Shown: positions 7,414-17,158, counted from the stretch's first letter. The stretch is 64,000 bases of DNA from Dawidia soli (GCF_018598185.1 NZ_JAHESC010000011.1:62001-126000), one strand, 5' to 3'. The notes: generated by a model not told the origin, from the letters alone. A program made the numbers and translations.

Positions 7414-10400
7414 ATGGAAAAATTTGTACGAAGGATTTGTATTGTCTTTTTTTTACTCGTGACGACCTATGCCTGGGCACAGGACAGAACAGTGGAAGGG
7501 ACTGTCGTTGGCAGTGACGGCACACCGTTACCGGGCGCCAACGTTATTGTGAAAGGTACTACCCGCGGTGTTCAAACCGACGCCGACGGTAAGTTTGTCC
7601 TGCAAGTGGCCGCGTCGGATGTATTGCTGTTTTCCTATATCGGTTATAAAAGTATCGAAGTGCCGGTCGGAAGTCAATCGACGATCACGGCGACGTTAGA
7701 AGATGACGAGGGCAAGCTCGAGGAGATCGTCGTGACGGCCCTGGGTATCAGCAAGGAGAAGAAGTCGCTTGGGTATACCGTGCAAGAGGTAAAATCCAAC
7801 CAGCTGAGCGAAGCACGCGAGAACAACCTGGTGAATGCGCTCTCGGGCAAAGTGGCCGGGGTGCGTGTCACGAACAGCCAGGGCAACCTGGGCTCATCGC
7901 GCATTGTGATCCGGGGTGAGACCTCTATCGCCGGTAACAACCAGCCGTTGTTTGTGGTCGATGGTCTGCCGGTGGATAACTCACAGCTCACCAAGTCCGA
8001 CGCTTCGCGCGATTTTCCGAATGCCATTTCCGATATCAATACAGAAGACATCGAGTCCATCAGTGTATTGAAAGGCCCCAATGCCGCGGCCCTGTACGGT
8101 TCGCGTGCGGCCAACGGCGTGATCATTATCAACACTAAAAAAGGACGCGCGGGCAAACGCGGTCTGGGTATAGCGGTTACTTCGGGCGTTACGTTCGAGC
8201 GCCTGCTGGTGCTGCCCGACTATCAGAATGTATACGGCCAGGGAGCCGGCGGCGAGTTCTCGTATGTGGACGGCAAAGGCGGTGGTGTAAACGACGGTGT
8301 CGATGAAAGCTGGGGACCGAAAATGGACGGCAGGCTGATCCCGCAATTCTATTCCAACGGTGAGGCTGTACCGTTCTTACCGCACCCCGATAACGTAAAG
8401 GATTTCTTTGTCACCGGGCATACGATCAACAACGGTGTCGCTATTTCGGGGGCCAAAGAAGGTTTCGACTATCGTTTCTCGTATAACAACTCCAGGCAGA
8501 AAGGCGTTGTGCCCAATACCGATCAGACCAAGAACTCGTTCAGCGTCAATGCCAGCTATACACTGCATCCGAAGGTGACCCTGTCGACGAGCGCAAACTT
8601 TATCCGCACGGAGTCGGATAACCTGCCCGGCACGTTTGGCAAGCGGTCTACCAGCACCATGCTGCAGTTCACCTGGTTCGGGCGGCAGGTGGATATCAAC
8701 CGCCTGAAAGATTATAAGGATGCCGACGGCAACACGTTCAACTGGAACAACAGTTATTACAGCAACCCGTATTGGGTGGCGTATGAAAATACCGTGGGGC
8801 AGCGCCGCGATCGGTTCTTTGGCAATGTCAACCTGAACTATAAGATCGTGGAAGGCCTTACCGCCAACTTCCGCACGGGCAACGACCTGTACAACGACCG
8901 TCGCAAGATCAGGATAGCCTATGGCACCAACGGTACGCCGTTCGGTTCGTACCAGGAGATCGGCTATGCGGTCAACGAGAACAACACGCAGTTTACCTTA
9001 AACTATAAGAAAGACATTACACCCGACTTTAACGTGGATGTGCTGGGTGGTGCCAACTACCAATACCGGTTCCAGGAGGAGAACAACCAGTTCGCGCCAC
9101 GCCTGGCGGTGAAAGGTGTCTATACGCTAAACAACTCGCGCGACCCGCTGCAGTCTACCAACTTCTACAGCCGCCAAAAGATCTATAGCTTGTTTGCCTC
9201 CGGCCAGGTGGGTTTCCGCAATTATGCGTTCCTGAACCTGACGGCCCGCAACGACTGGTCCAGTACGTTGCCCTCTAACAACAACTCCTACTTCTACCCG
9301 TCTGTCAACGCCAGCGTTGTGCTGTCGGAAGCACTGGGCTTTGCCAGCAACACGGTGTCGTTTGTAAAAGTACGTGCCGGCTGGTCTAAGGTGGGTAAGG
9401 ATGCCGATCCGTACCAGCTCATCAATACATATCCTTTTAGCGTTCCCTTTGGCAGCAGTCCGCGCCTGACGGTTTCAGACAAATACCTGAATGCCGACCT
9501 GAAGCCCGAAACGACCACCTCGACGGAGGCGGGTGTTGAAGCGAGCTTCCTGGACGATCGGATCAACGTTGACGCCAGTTATTATTTCACGCGCAGTAAG
9601 GATCAGATCCTGAACGTAGACGTCAGCCCCAGCACGGGCTATACTTCCAAGCTGATCAACGCCGGCGAGATCGAGAACCGCGGTGTTGAACTGCAGCTTA
9701 CCGGTGTGCCGGTCATTACGCCCGCGGGCTTCCGCTGGGAGGTGAGTGTAAACTGGGCGAAGAACGTGAGCAAGGTGGTGGAGCTGGATAAAGAAGGATT
9801 TTTACAGTCGTATCGCCTGGGCTCTGACGGTGTGGAAGTACGCGCGGGTGTAGGCGAGCCGTACGGTGTGCTGTTCGGTTCGGGCTTCCTGCGCAATGCA
9901 CAAGGTCAGATCGTGGTGAGCGCCGATGGTACGCCGGCGATCGATCCGAGCAATAAAGTCCTGGGCCGGTTTACACCGAATTGGATCGGCGGGATCAACA
10001 ACGCCGTGTCGTACAAAGGTGTTAGCCTGAGCTTCCTGGTGGATGTGCGCATGGGTGGCCAGATCTACTCGGGCACACGCTCGACGGGTCTCCAGACCGG
10101 CGTGCTGGCCGAAACGTTGAACGGCCGTGATGCCGAACACGGCGGCCTGCCCTACTACTTTGCGGGCGACGATACCGGCACAACCCCCGTGGCGCTGGCC
10201 GATCACAACGCTTCCGCGCCGAACGGTGAAATCGTGTATCACGACGGGATCTTGTTTAACGGCGTGACGGCCGACGGCAGCCCCAACACGACGATCGCGC
10301 CGGCACCGCTCTATTACAAAACGTTAGCGGTCAACGGTGAGTACAATACGTTTGATGCCACCTTTGTGAAGTTGCGCGAGGTAAAGCTTGGCTATACCAT

Positions 10401-10599
10401 ACCGTCTTCGCTCACGCAGCGCGTGGGGCTGCAGTCGGCGACGGTGTCGCTCGTCGGCCGCAACCTGTGGATCATTCACAAAGACGCGCCGCACATCGAT
10501 CCGGAAACAGCGCTGAGCACCAGCAACGCGCAAGGCCTGGAAGACTTACAGCTGCCGACTACCCGCAGCTATGGCTTTAACATTACGTTGAATTTCTAA
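7414..10599 (+). CDS. SusC/RagA-type TonB-linked outer membrane transporter
   Basis: This 1061-residue outer membrane transporter has a signal peptide (to about AWAQ), then a carboxypeptidase-regulatory-like beta-sandwich (VEGTVVGSDGTPLPGANV onward), then the TonB-box/plug region with the SusC-type IVVTALGISKEKKSLGY segment, and a long beta-barrel ending in a terminal aromatic strand (YGFNITLNF). It would import a nutrient, usually an oligosaccharide or peptide, with the SusD lipoprotein encoded directly after it. No glycoside hydrolase, peptidase or regulator of the SusR/HTCS type sits beside the pair, so the substrate cannot be guessed from context. Length and domain order are normal for the family. 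Confidence 0.95.
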   Translation: MEKFVRRICIVFFLLVTTYAWAQDRTVEGTVVGSDGTPLPGANVIVKGTTRGVQTDADGKFVLQVAASDVLLFSYIGYKSIEVPVGSQSTITATLEDDEGKLEEIVVTALGISKEKKSLGYTVQEVKSNQLSEARENNLVNALSGKVAGVRVTNSQGNLGSSRIVIRGETSIAGNNQPLFVVDGLPVDNSQLTKSDASRDFPNAISDINTEDIESISVLKGPNAAALYGSRAANGVIIINTKKGRAGKRGLGIAVTSGVTFERLLVLPDYQNVYGQGAGGEFSYVDGKGGGVNDGVDESWGPKMDGRLIPQFYSNGEAVPFLPHPDNVKDFFVTGHTINNGVAISGAKEGFDYRFSYNNSRQKGVVPNTDQTKNSFSVNASYTLHPKVTLSTSANFIRTESDNLPGTFGKRSTSTMLQFTWFGRQVDINRLKDYKDADGNTFNWNNSYYSNPYWVAYENTVGQRRDRFFGNVNLNYKIVEGLTANFRTGNDLYNDRRKIRIAYGTNGTPFGSYQEIGYAVNENNTQFTLNYKKDITPDFNVDVLGGANYQYRFQEENNQFAPRLAVKGVYTLNNSRDPLQSTNFYSRQKIYSLFASGQVGFRNYAFLNLTARNDWSSTLPSNNNSYFYPSVNASVVLSEALGFASNTVSFVKVRAGWSKVGKDADPYQLINTYPFSVPFGSSPRLTVSDKYLNADLKPETTTSTEAGVEASFLDDRINVDASYYFTRSKDQILNVDVSPSTGYTSKLINAGEIENRGVELQLTGVPVITPAGFRWEVSVNWAKNVSKVVELDKEGFLQSYRLGSDGVEVRAGVGEPYGVLFGSGFLRNAQGQIVVSADGTPAIDPSNKVLGRFTPNWIGGINNAVSYKGVSLSFLVDVRMGGQIYSGTRSTGLQTGVLAETLNGRDAEHGGLPYYFAGDDTGTTPVALADHNASAPNGEIVYHDGILFNGVTADGSPNTTIAPAPLYYKTLAVNGEYNTFDATFVKLREVKLGYTIPSSLTQRVGLQSATVSLVGRNLWIIHKDAPHIDPETALSTSNAQGLEDLQLPTTRSYGFNITLNF

Positions 10600-10611
10600 T
10601 TGACGATCTAT

Positions 10612-12051
10612 ATGAATACCCGATATATCAAAAAGCTTGTATCCCTTGTCGTTGTCGCGGCACTGGCCGTGGCGTGTGGCGACGATCTGACGGACACCAA
10701 CGTCAACCCCAACGAGGCCTTGCACCCTCAACCCGACTATTTGCTGACGAATGCGATCAAGGCGTCGGTGGACACGTACTGGGGTGTTGACAACAATATG
10801 AACAGCACGTTACTCTTTGTGCAGCACCTGGCCAAGATCCAGTATACCGACCCAGACCGGTATCGGTACACGAACACCAGCTTTGAATCGACCTGGAAGG
10901 GTTTCTATTCTGTGGGCCTTGCCGACCTGGCGGAGATCACGACGCTGGCGGAAGAATCCGGTAACGATAACTACAAAGGCGTGGCGCTTATTTTGCGGTC
11001 GTGGCTGTTCGCCAGCCTTACAGACCTGTACGGCGCGGTTCCGTACCGGTATGCTATTCAAATCACAGATCAACTGGCACCGGCGTACGATGGTCAGGAC
11101 GTTGTGTACGGGGGCATCCTGGACGATCTGAAGACTGCGGTGGAACTTCTCGATCCGGAGGGAGACGCTATTGCCGGTGATATTTTATACAACGGAAACA
11201 TTGCCAACTGGATCAAGTTCGGCAATGCCTTACGCCTGCGGTACGCCTTGCGCATTGCCGACCAGGCGGAAGATAAAGCACGCGAGGTGATCACCGACCT
11301 GCAAGGTGAACCGATCATCAGCAGCAACGACGAGCTTGCCCGCCTGGTATATGCCAGCTCGCCGAACCAAAACCCCATCGCGCTGAACTTTGAAACGCGT
11401 AACGATTACCGCGTCAGCCGCACGATGGTAGAGACCCTGCGGACGCTGAGCGATCCGCGCCTGCCGGTATTCGCCAGTCCAACGGAGGCCACAACCCCCG
11501 AAGTTTATATCGGTGTGCCGAACGGGTTGACGAACGACGCCGCCAGTGACCTCGGGCTGACCAAAACATCGAAGCCGGGTTCTTATTTCCTGCGATCAGA
11601 CGCTCCGGGCGTCGTGCTGAGCTATTCGGAAGTATTATTCAACCTGGCCGAAGCGGTAGAACGTGAGTTTATGACCGGCGATGCCGAAGCGTTGTACGAA
11701 CAAGCTATTACGGCGTCGTTGCAACAGTTTGGTGTTACCAACACAACGGTCATCGACGATTACCTGGACCAACCGGCGGTACAATACAACGCGGCGAACT
11801 ACCGCGAATCGATCGGCACGCAGAAGTGGATTGCGCTGTTCGGTCAGGGCCCGGAGGCCTTCAGCGAGTGGCGTCGCCTGGATTATCCGCAGTTAACGCC
11901 CGCGGTGAATGGTGTGCTGGCGGGCAAGATCCCTGTACGGTTTATTTACCCGGGCAGCGAGCAGTCGTTGAATGGGAAGAGCTATCGCGATGCGGTGAAT
12001 GTGCAGGGCACGGATGCGTTGACTACGCGGTTGTGGTTTGATAAGCAGTAG
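10612..12051 (+). CDS. SusD/RagB-family nutrient-binding outer membrane lipoprotein
   Basis: This is a 479-residue protein if started at the ATG at 10612; a TTG at 10600 would add four residues but spoils the signal peptide. The N-terminus MNTRYIKKLVSLVVVAALAVACG is a lipoprotein signal with lipobox AVAC. The rest follows the SusD-like (SusD/RagB, SusD-homologue 2) pattern: DTNVNPNEA, repeated TPR-like helices, and a C-terminal SEWRRLDYPQL segment. It caps the SusC barrel at the cell surface and binds ligand. It starts 12 bases after the SusC stop and ends before a terminator, so the two genes form a two-gene operon. Confidence 0.93.
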   Translation: MNTRYIKKLVSLVVVAALAVACGDDLTDTNVNPNEALHPQPDYLLTNAIKASVDTYWGVDNNMNSTLLFVQHLAKIQYTDPDRYRYTNTSFESTWKGFYSVGLADLAEITTLAEESGNDNYKGVALILRSWLFASLTDLYGAVPYRYAIQITDQLAPAYDGQDVVYGGILDDLKTAVELLDPEGDAIAGDILYNGNIANWIKFGNALRLRYALRIADQAEDKAREVITDLQGEPIISSNDELARLVYASSPNQNPIALNFETRNDYRVSRTMVETLRTLSDPRLPVFASPTEATTPEVYIGVPNGLTNDAASDLGLTKTSKPGSYFLRSDAPGVVLSYSEVLFNLAEAVEREFMTGDAEALYEQAITASLQQFGVTNTTVIDDYLDQPAVQYNAANYRESIGTQKWIALFGQGPEAFSEWRRLDYPQLTPAVNGVLAGKIPVRFIYPGSEQSLNGKSYRDAVNVQGTDALTTRLWFDKQ

Positions 12052-12067
12052 GAATATAGTCAAGTAT

Positions 12068-12100
12068 AAAAGCCTGGGGTCATGGACTCCAGGCTTTTTT
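12068..12100 (+). terminator. Rho-independent terminator after susD (also usable by the convergent gene)
   Basis: The 10-bp stem AGCCTGGGGT (12071-12080) with ACTCCAGGCT (12086-12095) has one G-T pair and a 5-base loop, preceded by AAAA and followed by TTTTT. It separates susD from the convergent aldo/keto reductase gene and has T-rich tails on both strands. Confidence 0.9.
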
Positions 12101-12119
12101 ATTGCTGGCGCGGTAAGGC

Positions 12120-13103
12120 TCATTTCAGCGTTCGCAGCTTCGCGATATCTTCATCCGTTCGGTTGCCATGGATCTCGATCTTTGCGAGCTCATCTTCCAT
12201 GGCGGTGTATTCCGCCGCCGTCAGCGTAATGGCGGCTGCGCCGAGGTTCTCTTCGATGCGCGCTGCGTTGCGGGAGCCGGGGATGGGTACGATACAATCG
12301 CTCTTGTGCAGCATCCAGGCCAGGGAGATCTGTGCCGGGGTGGCGTGCTTGTCTGCTGCAACCTGGCGGATCACTTCCAGCAGGGGCTGGTTGGCGATCA
12401 TGTTATCCTTGTCGAACCGGGTGATCACGCGGCGGGCGTCCATGCCGGTATATTGTACTTCGGGGTTGACTTTGCCGGATAAAAATCCGTTGGCCAGGGG
12501 TGAGAAGGGTACAAAGCCTATGCCCAGTTCTTCGCACACCGGCAGTACATCGTTTTCAAACCTGCGCTCCATGATGGAGTATTCGCTTTGTATGGCCGTG
12601 AGCGGTGTGACCGTGTGGGCACGGCGTATCTCTTCGGCGGTTGCCTGCGACTGTCCCCAGCCGAGGATCTTTCCTTCGCGGATGAGCTCGCCCATGCAAT
12701 ACGCCATGTCTTCCACGGGGATGTCTTTGTTCACCCGGTGCTGATAGTACAATTCGACGTGGTCGGTGCCCAGCCGTTTCAGGGAGTTTTCCAGGCGGCT
12801 TCTGAGCTCCTGCATCAGTCGTCCGGGGGTGTTATACTCACTGCCTTTTTCTGTCAGCAGGAATTTCGTGGCGATCACCACCTTGTCGCGAATGTCTAGT
12901 ACCGCCTCTCCTACCAGCTGCTCGTTGGCGCCCATGCCGTATAGTTCTGCGGTGTCGAAGAATGTGCAGCCCAGGTCGTGGGCGCGATGCATCAGGCGGA
13001 TAGCGTCGTCTTTATCGGGCGCGGTGCCGTAGCCCATGCTGAGGCCCATGCACCCGTAGCCTATGGCGGATACTTCCAGCCCGTTTAGTTTTCTCTTCTT
13101 CAT
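12120..13103 (-). CDS. Aldo/keto reductase
   Basis: This 327-residue NADPH-dependent oxidoreductase has a TIM-barrel fold. The family signature GCTFFDTAELYG carries the catalytic tyrosine; the partner lysine follows in VVIATKFLL, and the cofactor-binding end has VPIPGSRNAARIEEN. It resembles the YajO/YhdN-type general aldo/keto reductases that reduce small aldehydes and ketones. I use the ATG at 13103 (MKKRKLNGLEVSAIG); the frame continues upstream to 13142 but that extension does not look like protein. The AraC gene lies directly upstream on the same strand with an 85-base gap, and a shared sequence element precedes both genes, so the AraC protein probably controls it. Confidence 0.92.
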   Translation of the reverse strand: MKKRKLNGLEVSAIGYGCMGLSMGYGTAPDKDDAIRLMHRAHDLGCTFFDTAELYGMGANEQLVGEAVLDIRDKVVIATKFLLTEKGSEYNTPGRLMQELRSRLENSLKRLGTDHVELYYQHRVNKDIPVEDMAYCMGELIREGKILGWGQSQATAEEIRRAHTVTPLTAIQSEYSIMERRFENDVLPVCEELGIGFVPFSPLANGFLSGKVNPEVQYTGMDARRVITRFDKDNMIANQPLLEVIRQVAADKHATPAQISLAWMLHKSDCIVPIPGSRNAARIEENLGAAAITLTAAEYTAMEDELAKIEIHGNRTDEDIAKLRTLK

Positions 13104-13176
13104 ATTCTTTGTATGATGTTTATGCATACAAAGCTGCCGCAAAAGGAAAGGTCGCGGGTAAAGAGAATCAAACCAA

Positions 13177-13197
13177 CAAGTATGATTTTCAAACCTT
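13177..13197 (-). promoter_or_regulatory. Candidate regulatory element upstream of the aldo/keto reductase
   Basis: Read on the minus strand this begins AAGGTTTGAAAATCATACTT and closely resembles the element upstream of the AraC gene (14072-14094, AAGGTTTGATTTTATTACTT). It overlaps the AraC stop codon and lies about 75 bases before the reductase ATG. A shared sequence in front of an AraC gene and its neighbour is the usual arrangement of an autoregulated operator (inference). Confidence 0.35.
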
Positions 13198-14067
13198 GCC
13201 GGTACGAAAGGCCTTGGGCGTTGTGCCGGTCATGCGTTTGAAGTAGTTGTTAAAATAGGTAGGATAATCGAAGCCCAGGCTGTAGGCAATGTCGGCTATG
13301 CCCGAGTCGGTGTGCTGGAGGAGTGCCTTGGCTTCGGCGGTGATCCGCTCGGCGATCAGAGCGGACGTGGGCTTGCCGGTCACTTCCTTGATGGAGCGGT
13401 TCAGGTAGTTGACGTGTACGGAAAGGCCCTCGGCAAAGTCCTGTGGCGTTCTGCGCTTGAGGGGGGCATCGGCACTTTCGATGGGAAACTGCCTTTCCAG
13501 CATTTCCATAAATAAATGCGTGATGCGGGTGGCGGCATTTCCCGGTGTGGGCGGGTGCGGCAAGGGTTGGATCGTGAGCGCTTCGTGTACGATCAGCTCG
13601 ATGCAGGTCTTTAACAACTCGGACCTTTGTGGGTATTCGCCACGGTAGACGGCCAGCATGCGTTCATAGACGCCCGATATAAATGCAGCCTGCTCGGCGT
13701 TGAGGTATACCACCGGCACGGCGCCGGAGCGCATGAGTGGTGAGCCCTGCAATAATCGCTTGCGTTCCCGGCCGGCAATAAAGGCTTCGGAAAAAACACA
13801 GGCGTAACCTCTGCGCTCCGCGCGGTGAACGACGGAATGGGGCACGCGCGGGTTGAGCAGGATCAGGCACGTGTCGTTTACCTCGATCGTCTGGTCGCCG
13901 TAGGAAATGGTCATGCTGCCGGTGACCAGCACGATCTTGTAAAAATCGCGTCGGCCATGGTTGTGCTGCGGGCTCCTGCCGCCGGAAAACTTATAGACCT
14001 TAAAGCCCTTTGTGTTTAAGTCCGACATGTCCAGCGCTGCTCCCGACGATACCGTGCCTTTCGTCAT
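13189..14067 (-). CDS. AraC-family transcriptional regulator with cupin sensor domain
   Basis: This is a 292-residue protein. Residues about 15-130 form a cupin-like effector domain (QHNHGRRDFYKIVLVTGS and the later LILLNPRVPHSVVH metal/ligand strand), and residues about 200-292 are the AraC helix-turn-helix pair (ITAEAKALLQHTDSGIADIA, then GFDYPTYFNNYFKRMTGTTP). It should sense a small molecule and regulate nearby genes, most plausibly itself and the aldo/keto reductase downstream. On the minus strand a TACTTTTG box (perfect TANNTTTG) sits only a few bases before the ATG, so the transcript could be nearly leaderless. Confidence 0.9.
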   Translation of the reverse strand: MTKGTVSSGAALDMSDLNTKGFKVYKFSGGRSPQHNHGRRDFYKIVLVTGSMTISYGDQTIEVNDTCLILLNPRVPHSVVHRAERRGYACVFSEAFIAGRERKRLLQGSPLMRSGAVPVVYLNAEQAAFISGVYERMLAVYRGEYPQRSELLKTCIELIVHEALTIQPLPHPPTPGNAATRITHLFMEMLERQFPIESADAPLKRRTPQDFAEGLSVHVNYLNRSIKEVTGKPTSALIAERITAEAKALLQHTDSGIADIAYSLGFDYPTYFNNYFKRMTGTTPKAFRTGKV

Positions 14068-14071
14068 ACTA

Positions 14072-14094
14072 CAAAAGTAATAAAATCAAACCTT
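14072..14094 (-). promoter_or_regulatory. Promoter/operator candidate of the AraC gene
   Basis: On the minus strand this reads AAGGTTTGATTTTATTACTT followed by TTG, combining a copy of the element found before the aldo/keto reductase with a TACTTTTG -7 box. No TTTG lies at the canonical 19-base distance, as expected of an activator-dependent promoter. Confidence 0.35.
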
Positions 14095-14343
14095 ATTTAC
14101 CGGCTGATCTTTTACCCGGGACGAACCGGCATCTGTTTCTTTGTCCGTGTAGTCGACGGTAAAAGCCGTCCGTCCTTTGCCAATGCAGGGTGGCTGTTTT
14201 GGATGGGAGCGCCGGGTACACGATATGTTACCTGCCGGAATTTAATTACCTTGCCCGGCATGTTTATAACGGCTCACCTGCACGTTGATCGTATAGCACC
14301 GGCCGGCTCGTTATGTACAAAACCATAAAAAGACATTTTCCCT

Positions 14344-16059
14344 ATGAGTAACCCTCTGCTACTACCCTACGAAGCACTACGGGCACGCATCGATGCCAAG
14401 CTATATAACGACATCGACGTGCTGAGCCACGACCATGTGCTTTTCTTTGAAGGTGATACGCGGCTCACCGAAACGCTGGACAAAGACTGGGCACAATCGC
14501 TTCTCCAAACACTGGACGCCGAGGCTTCTGCCGACGACCTGCTCATCGTCGTGAACGGCAATCTCACGGTCGAAGGCGACATCGCCATCGGGGACTACCA
14601 TCCTTGTTTGCTCGTTATCGGCAACGTGGCCTGCGAAGTGCTTGTCAGCGGCGACGACACGATCTTTATTACCGGCGATGCCCATATTACGCATGCATTT
14701 TATGGCTATTACAACGATGGCTCTATCCAGATCGACGGAACCACCCACGTTCCTTATGTGATCAATTCCGATCACAGCTCGGGTATTACGCCTTCGGGGG
14801 CTATTCTGATCAACGCTTACAGCGATCATCACGATTTCTTCGACTATGATTATTTGAGCGGGGCTTTACCCGAGGTCGTTGTGCCGGAGGCGCTGAACAA
14901 AGGCACGTTTGACGCGTGGAAGTTCATCGAATGGGTCCGTGCGGGGCAATCGCCGTTTGTGGAAGGTGCCAAGCCCATGCGGATAGCAAATGCGGAAGCG
15001 CTGGAGAAGCTCGTGTCGGGTACGATCAAAGCGGTGCAGGAACTGGACTGGTCTGACCGGAACGAACGGAAATTTCCCGATGCGATCTTACGGTTACGCT
15101 ATCTGCGGAAGCTGGATCTTTCGAAGAACCCGATCACGGAACTGCCCGCGGATCTTGACCGGCTCGAAAACCTGGAGGAGCTGCATCTGGAGAGCTGCCG
15201 TCTTACGCACCTGCCGGACAGCATCGGCAACCTGAAGAAGCTCCGCGTTCTGACGATGAGTGGCAATCACGATATGACCACCCTGCCCGAGACACTGGCG
15301 AACCTGGAGCAGTTAACGGTGCTGAAGGTAAACTATATGCCGTTAAACTTCCCTGCGAGCTTCGCTCGCCTGGATCGGCTGGAGGAGATCAGCCTGTATC
15401 AATGTTATACGGACAAGACCCAGCCGGCGCCGTTTCCGGAGTTCATTACGCGGCTGAAGAATTTAAAGCGCCTGGATCTGCGGGAGAACTGGCTTGCCTC
15501 CATACCCGAAAGTTTTTTACAGGTTCAGACGTTGGAAGAATTTGTTTGGACCGGTGGACGAACAAAAGCCCCCAACCTCATCGACTACGCGCAGTTCAAA
15601 AATCTGAAGAAATTGGTGATCAGCCGGAAATTCGCCGCCTGGAAAGATATTGTCTTTACCATTACATCGCTCGAGCATCTCTCGATCGACCGGAATAAAG
15701 AAGATAAACAATACTTCGGCCAGGACATGTTAGACCTCTGGATCGAGATGATGCCCGAACAAGACGAAGAATCACGAAAACATCTCGAGTGGATGCTTGC
15801 CCATAAGCAGGCAGAGCCCGACGGCCGTTTCTCCGTTCTCCTCAATCCCGGTATGAAACCGGAAGAGCTGCGCGGCATTTCCAAGCTGGAGAAACTAAAA
15901 AGCCTGGATCTTTCCTTTAACCATCTTACCGGGTTGCCGGAGGAGTTTTTTCAGCTGAAGAATCTCGAGTACATCGACTTGCAATACAACAAGTTTACCG
16001 ATGACGTAAAGGAGCGGATCACCCGTACATTTCCGACGGCAAACATCGTATGGCAATAA
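14344..16059 (+). CDS. Leucine-rich repeat protein with an N-terminal bactofilin-like beta region
   Basis: This is a 571-residue protein without signal peptide or membrane helix. Residues about 50-170 consist of short beta-strand repeats (LIVVNGNLTVEGDI, LLVIGNVACEVLVSGDDTIFITGDAHI, SIQIDGTTHVPYV) that look like a small parallel beta-helix of the bactofilin/polymer-forming kind. Residues about 235-430 and 500-571 carry classical LRRs of the LxxLxxLxLSxNxLxxLPxxL type (LRKLDLSKNPITELPADL; LKSLDLSFNHLTGLPEEF). LRRs bind protein partners; the pairing with a beta-helix suggests a cytoplasmic scaffold, but no specific function can be assigned. Neighbours are unrelated. Confidence 0.75.
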   Translation: MSNPLLLPYEALRARIDAKLYNDIDVLSHDHVLFFEGDTRLTETLDKDWAQSLLQTLDAEASADDLLIVVNGNLTVEGDIAIGDYHPCLLVIGNVACEVLVSGDDTIFITGDAHITHAFYGYYNDGSIQIDGTTHVPYVINSDHSSGITPSGAILINAYSDHHDFFDYDYLSGALPEVVVPEALNKGTFDAWKFIEWVRAGQSPFVEGAKPMRIANAEALEKLVSGTIKAVQELDWSDRNERKFPDAILRLRYLRKLDLSKNPITELPADLDRLENLEELHLESCRLTHLPDSIGNLKKLRVLTMSGNHDMTTLPETLANLEQLTVLKVNYMPLNFPASFARLDRLEEISLYQCYTDKTQPAPFPEFITRLKNLKRLDLRENWLASIPESFLQVQTLEEFVWTGGRTKAPNLIDYAQFKNLKKLVISRKFAAWKDIVFTITSLEHLSIDRNKEDKQYFGQDMLDLWIEMMPEQDEESRKHLEWMLAHKQAEPDGRFSVLLNPGMKPEELRGISKLEKLKSLDLSFNHLTGLPEEFFQLKNLEYIDLQYNKFTDDVKERITRTFPTANIVWQ

Positions 16060-16147
16060 CGCCTATCGACAGCGCTCCTTAAAACAGGAAAGCCCGTGCA
16101 TAACGCGGGCAATCCCTTTCATCAACCTGTAAAGTAGAAGTCGGAGC

Positions 16148-16969
16148 TCAATTCACATTCGGCAATACCAGCAAGGGTACGCGTGTCCGCAAGGCCATTT
16201 CGCGGGTGGCGCTGCCTTTCAGGAACAATTCCCAAAAGCCGGCTTTATGGGGTACCATGACCAGCAGGTCGGCGTTCCACGCCTTCAGGCCTTGCGTGAT
16301 GCCGTTCCCCACGCTGGTGTTTTCGATCACGCTATAGGTGTGGTCCACATCTTCCAGCAGCGTATCCATGACCATGATCTGTTCGCCTACTGCGGCCAGG
16401 GCGGGTTCCTTTTTTGTCTCTACGTGGAGGATCTGCAGCTTGGCTTCGAATTTCCGGGTGATTACTTTCAGCAGCTCCAGGTGGTTGTCTTCGCTCAGGT
16501 AGGTGTACTCGCAGGCGTATACAATCCTCTTAATGCCTTTGAAGGGAATGTCGTTGGGTACGACCAGTAGCGGGAACTTCAGGCTTCGGATGGCGGCCGT
16601 TGTGGTGTTGCCAAACAGCTTGTATTCCAGCAGGCTACTGTCCATGCCCATGACGACGAGGTCTACGGGATGGGTGTCTACATAGTCCTCCAGGGCTTCG
16701 ACGGTGTCGGCGGTCTTGCTCACGGTGTTAACCTTGATCTGATATTGTAAGCCTGTGACCAGGGCGAGCTCGCGCAAGCGATTTTCATTGTTTCGAATGA
16801 TGTGGTCGATTGCATCGGGCGTTACCAGGGAATTGCTAACATGTACACTGGGGTGAAAGACATTGAGCAGTACCAGTTCAGCGTTGAATACCCGCGCCAG
16901 GCTGGCACCGAACTGGAGCGCATTGTTGGCGGTGGCAGAATAATCGGTGGCGACTACAATCGTTTTCAT
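16148..16969 (-). CDS. Universal stress protein, two tandem UspA domains
   Basis: This 273-residue cytoplasmic protein has two UspA-like alpha/beta domains (about 1-145 and 150-273). The first begins MKTIVVATDYSATANNALQFG and has the PVDLVVMGMDSS turn before the nucleotide-loop region; the second ends ADLLVMVPHKAGFWELFLKG followed by SATREMA. The first domain has a modified G-x2-G-x9-G(S/T) motif, so ATP binding is uncertain. Tandem-domain Usps are common in Bacteroidota and respond to starvation and redox stress. It is transcribed alone. Confidence 0.93.
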   Translation of the reverse strand: MKTIVVATDYSATANNALQFGASLARVFNAELVLLNVFHPSVHVSNSLVTPDAIDHIIRNNENRLRELALVTGLQYQIKVNTVSKTADTVEALEDYVDTHPVDLVVMGMDSSLLEYKLFGNTTTAAIRSLKFPLLVVPNDIPFKGIKRIVYACEYTYLSEDNHLELLKVITRKFEAKLQILHVETKKEPALAAVGEQIMVMDTLLEDVDHTYSVIENTSVGNGITQGLKAWNADLLVMVPHKAGFWELFLKGSATREMALRTRVPLLVLPNVN

Positions 16970-17158
16970 GGCGAATTGATTTAATGCTTAAATAAACCAC
17001 CGATCCGCGGGATTGTCCATGACGCTCCTCAGCCTTCCGCCTGACTTTTGTCGGGTTCTTCGCGGAATCCGTAAAAAGCATACAACTTCCCCGAATTCGT
17101 GTTACCGGCGGGCACCCGGCGGGCGCCAGATTTGCATCGTAATCAATCACAAAAGAAC

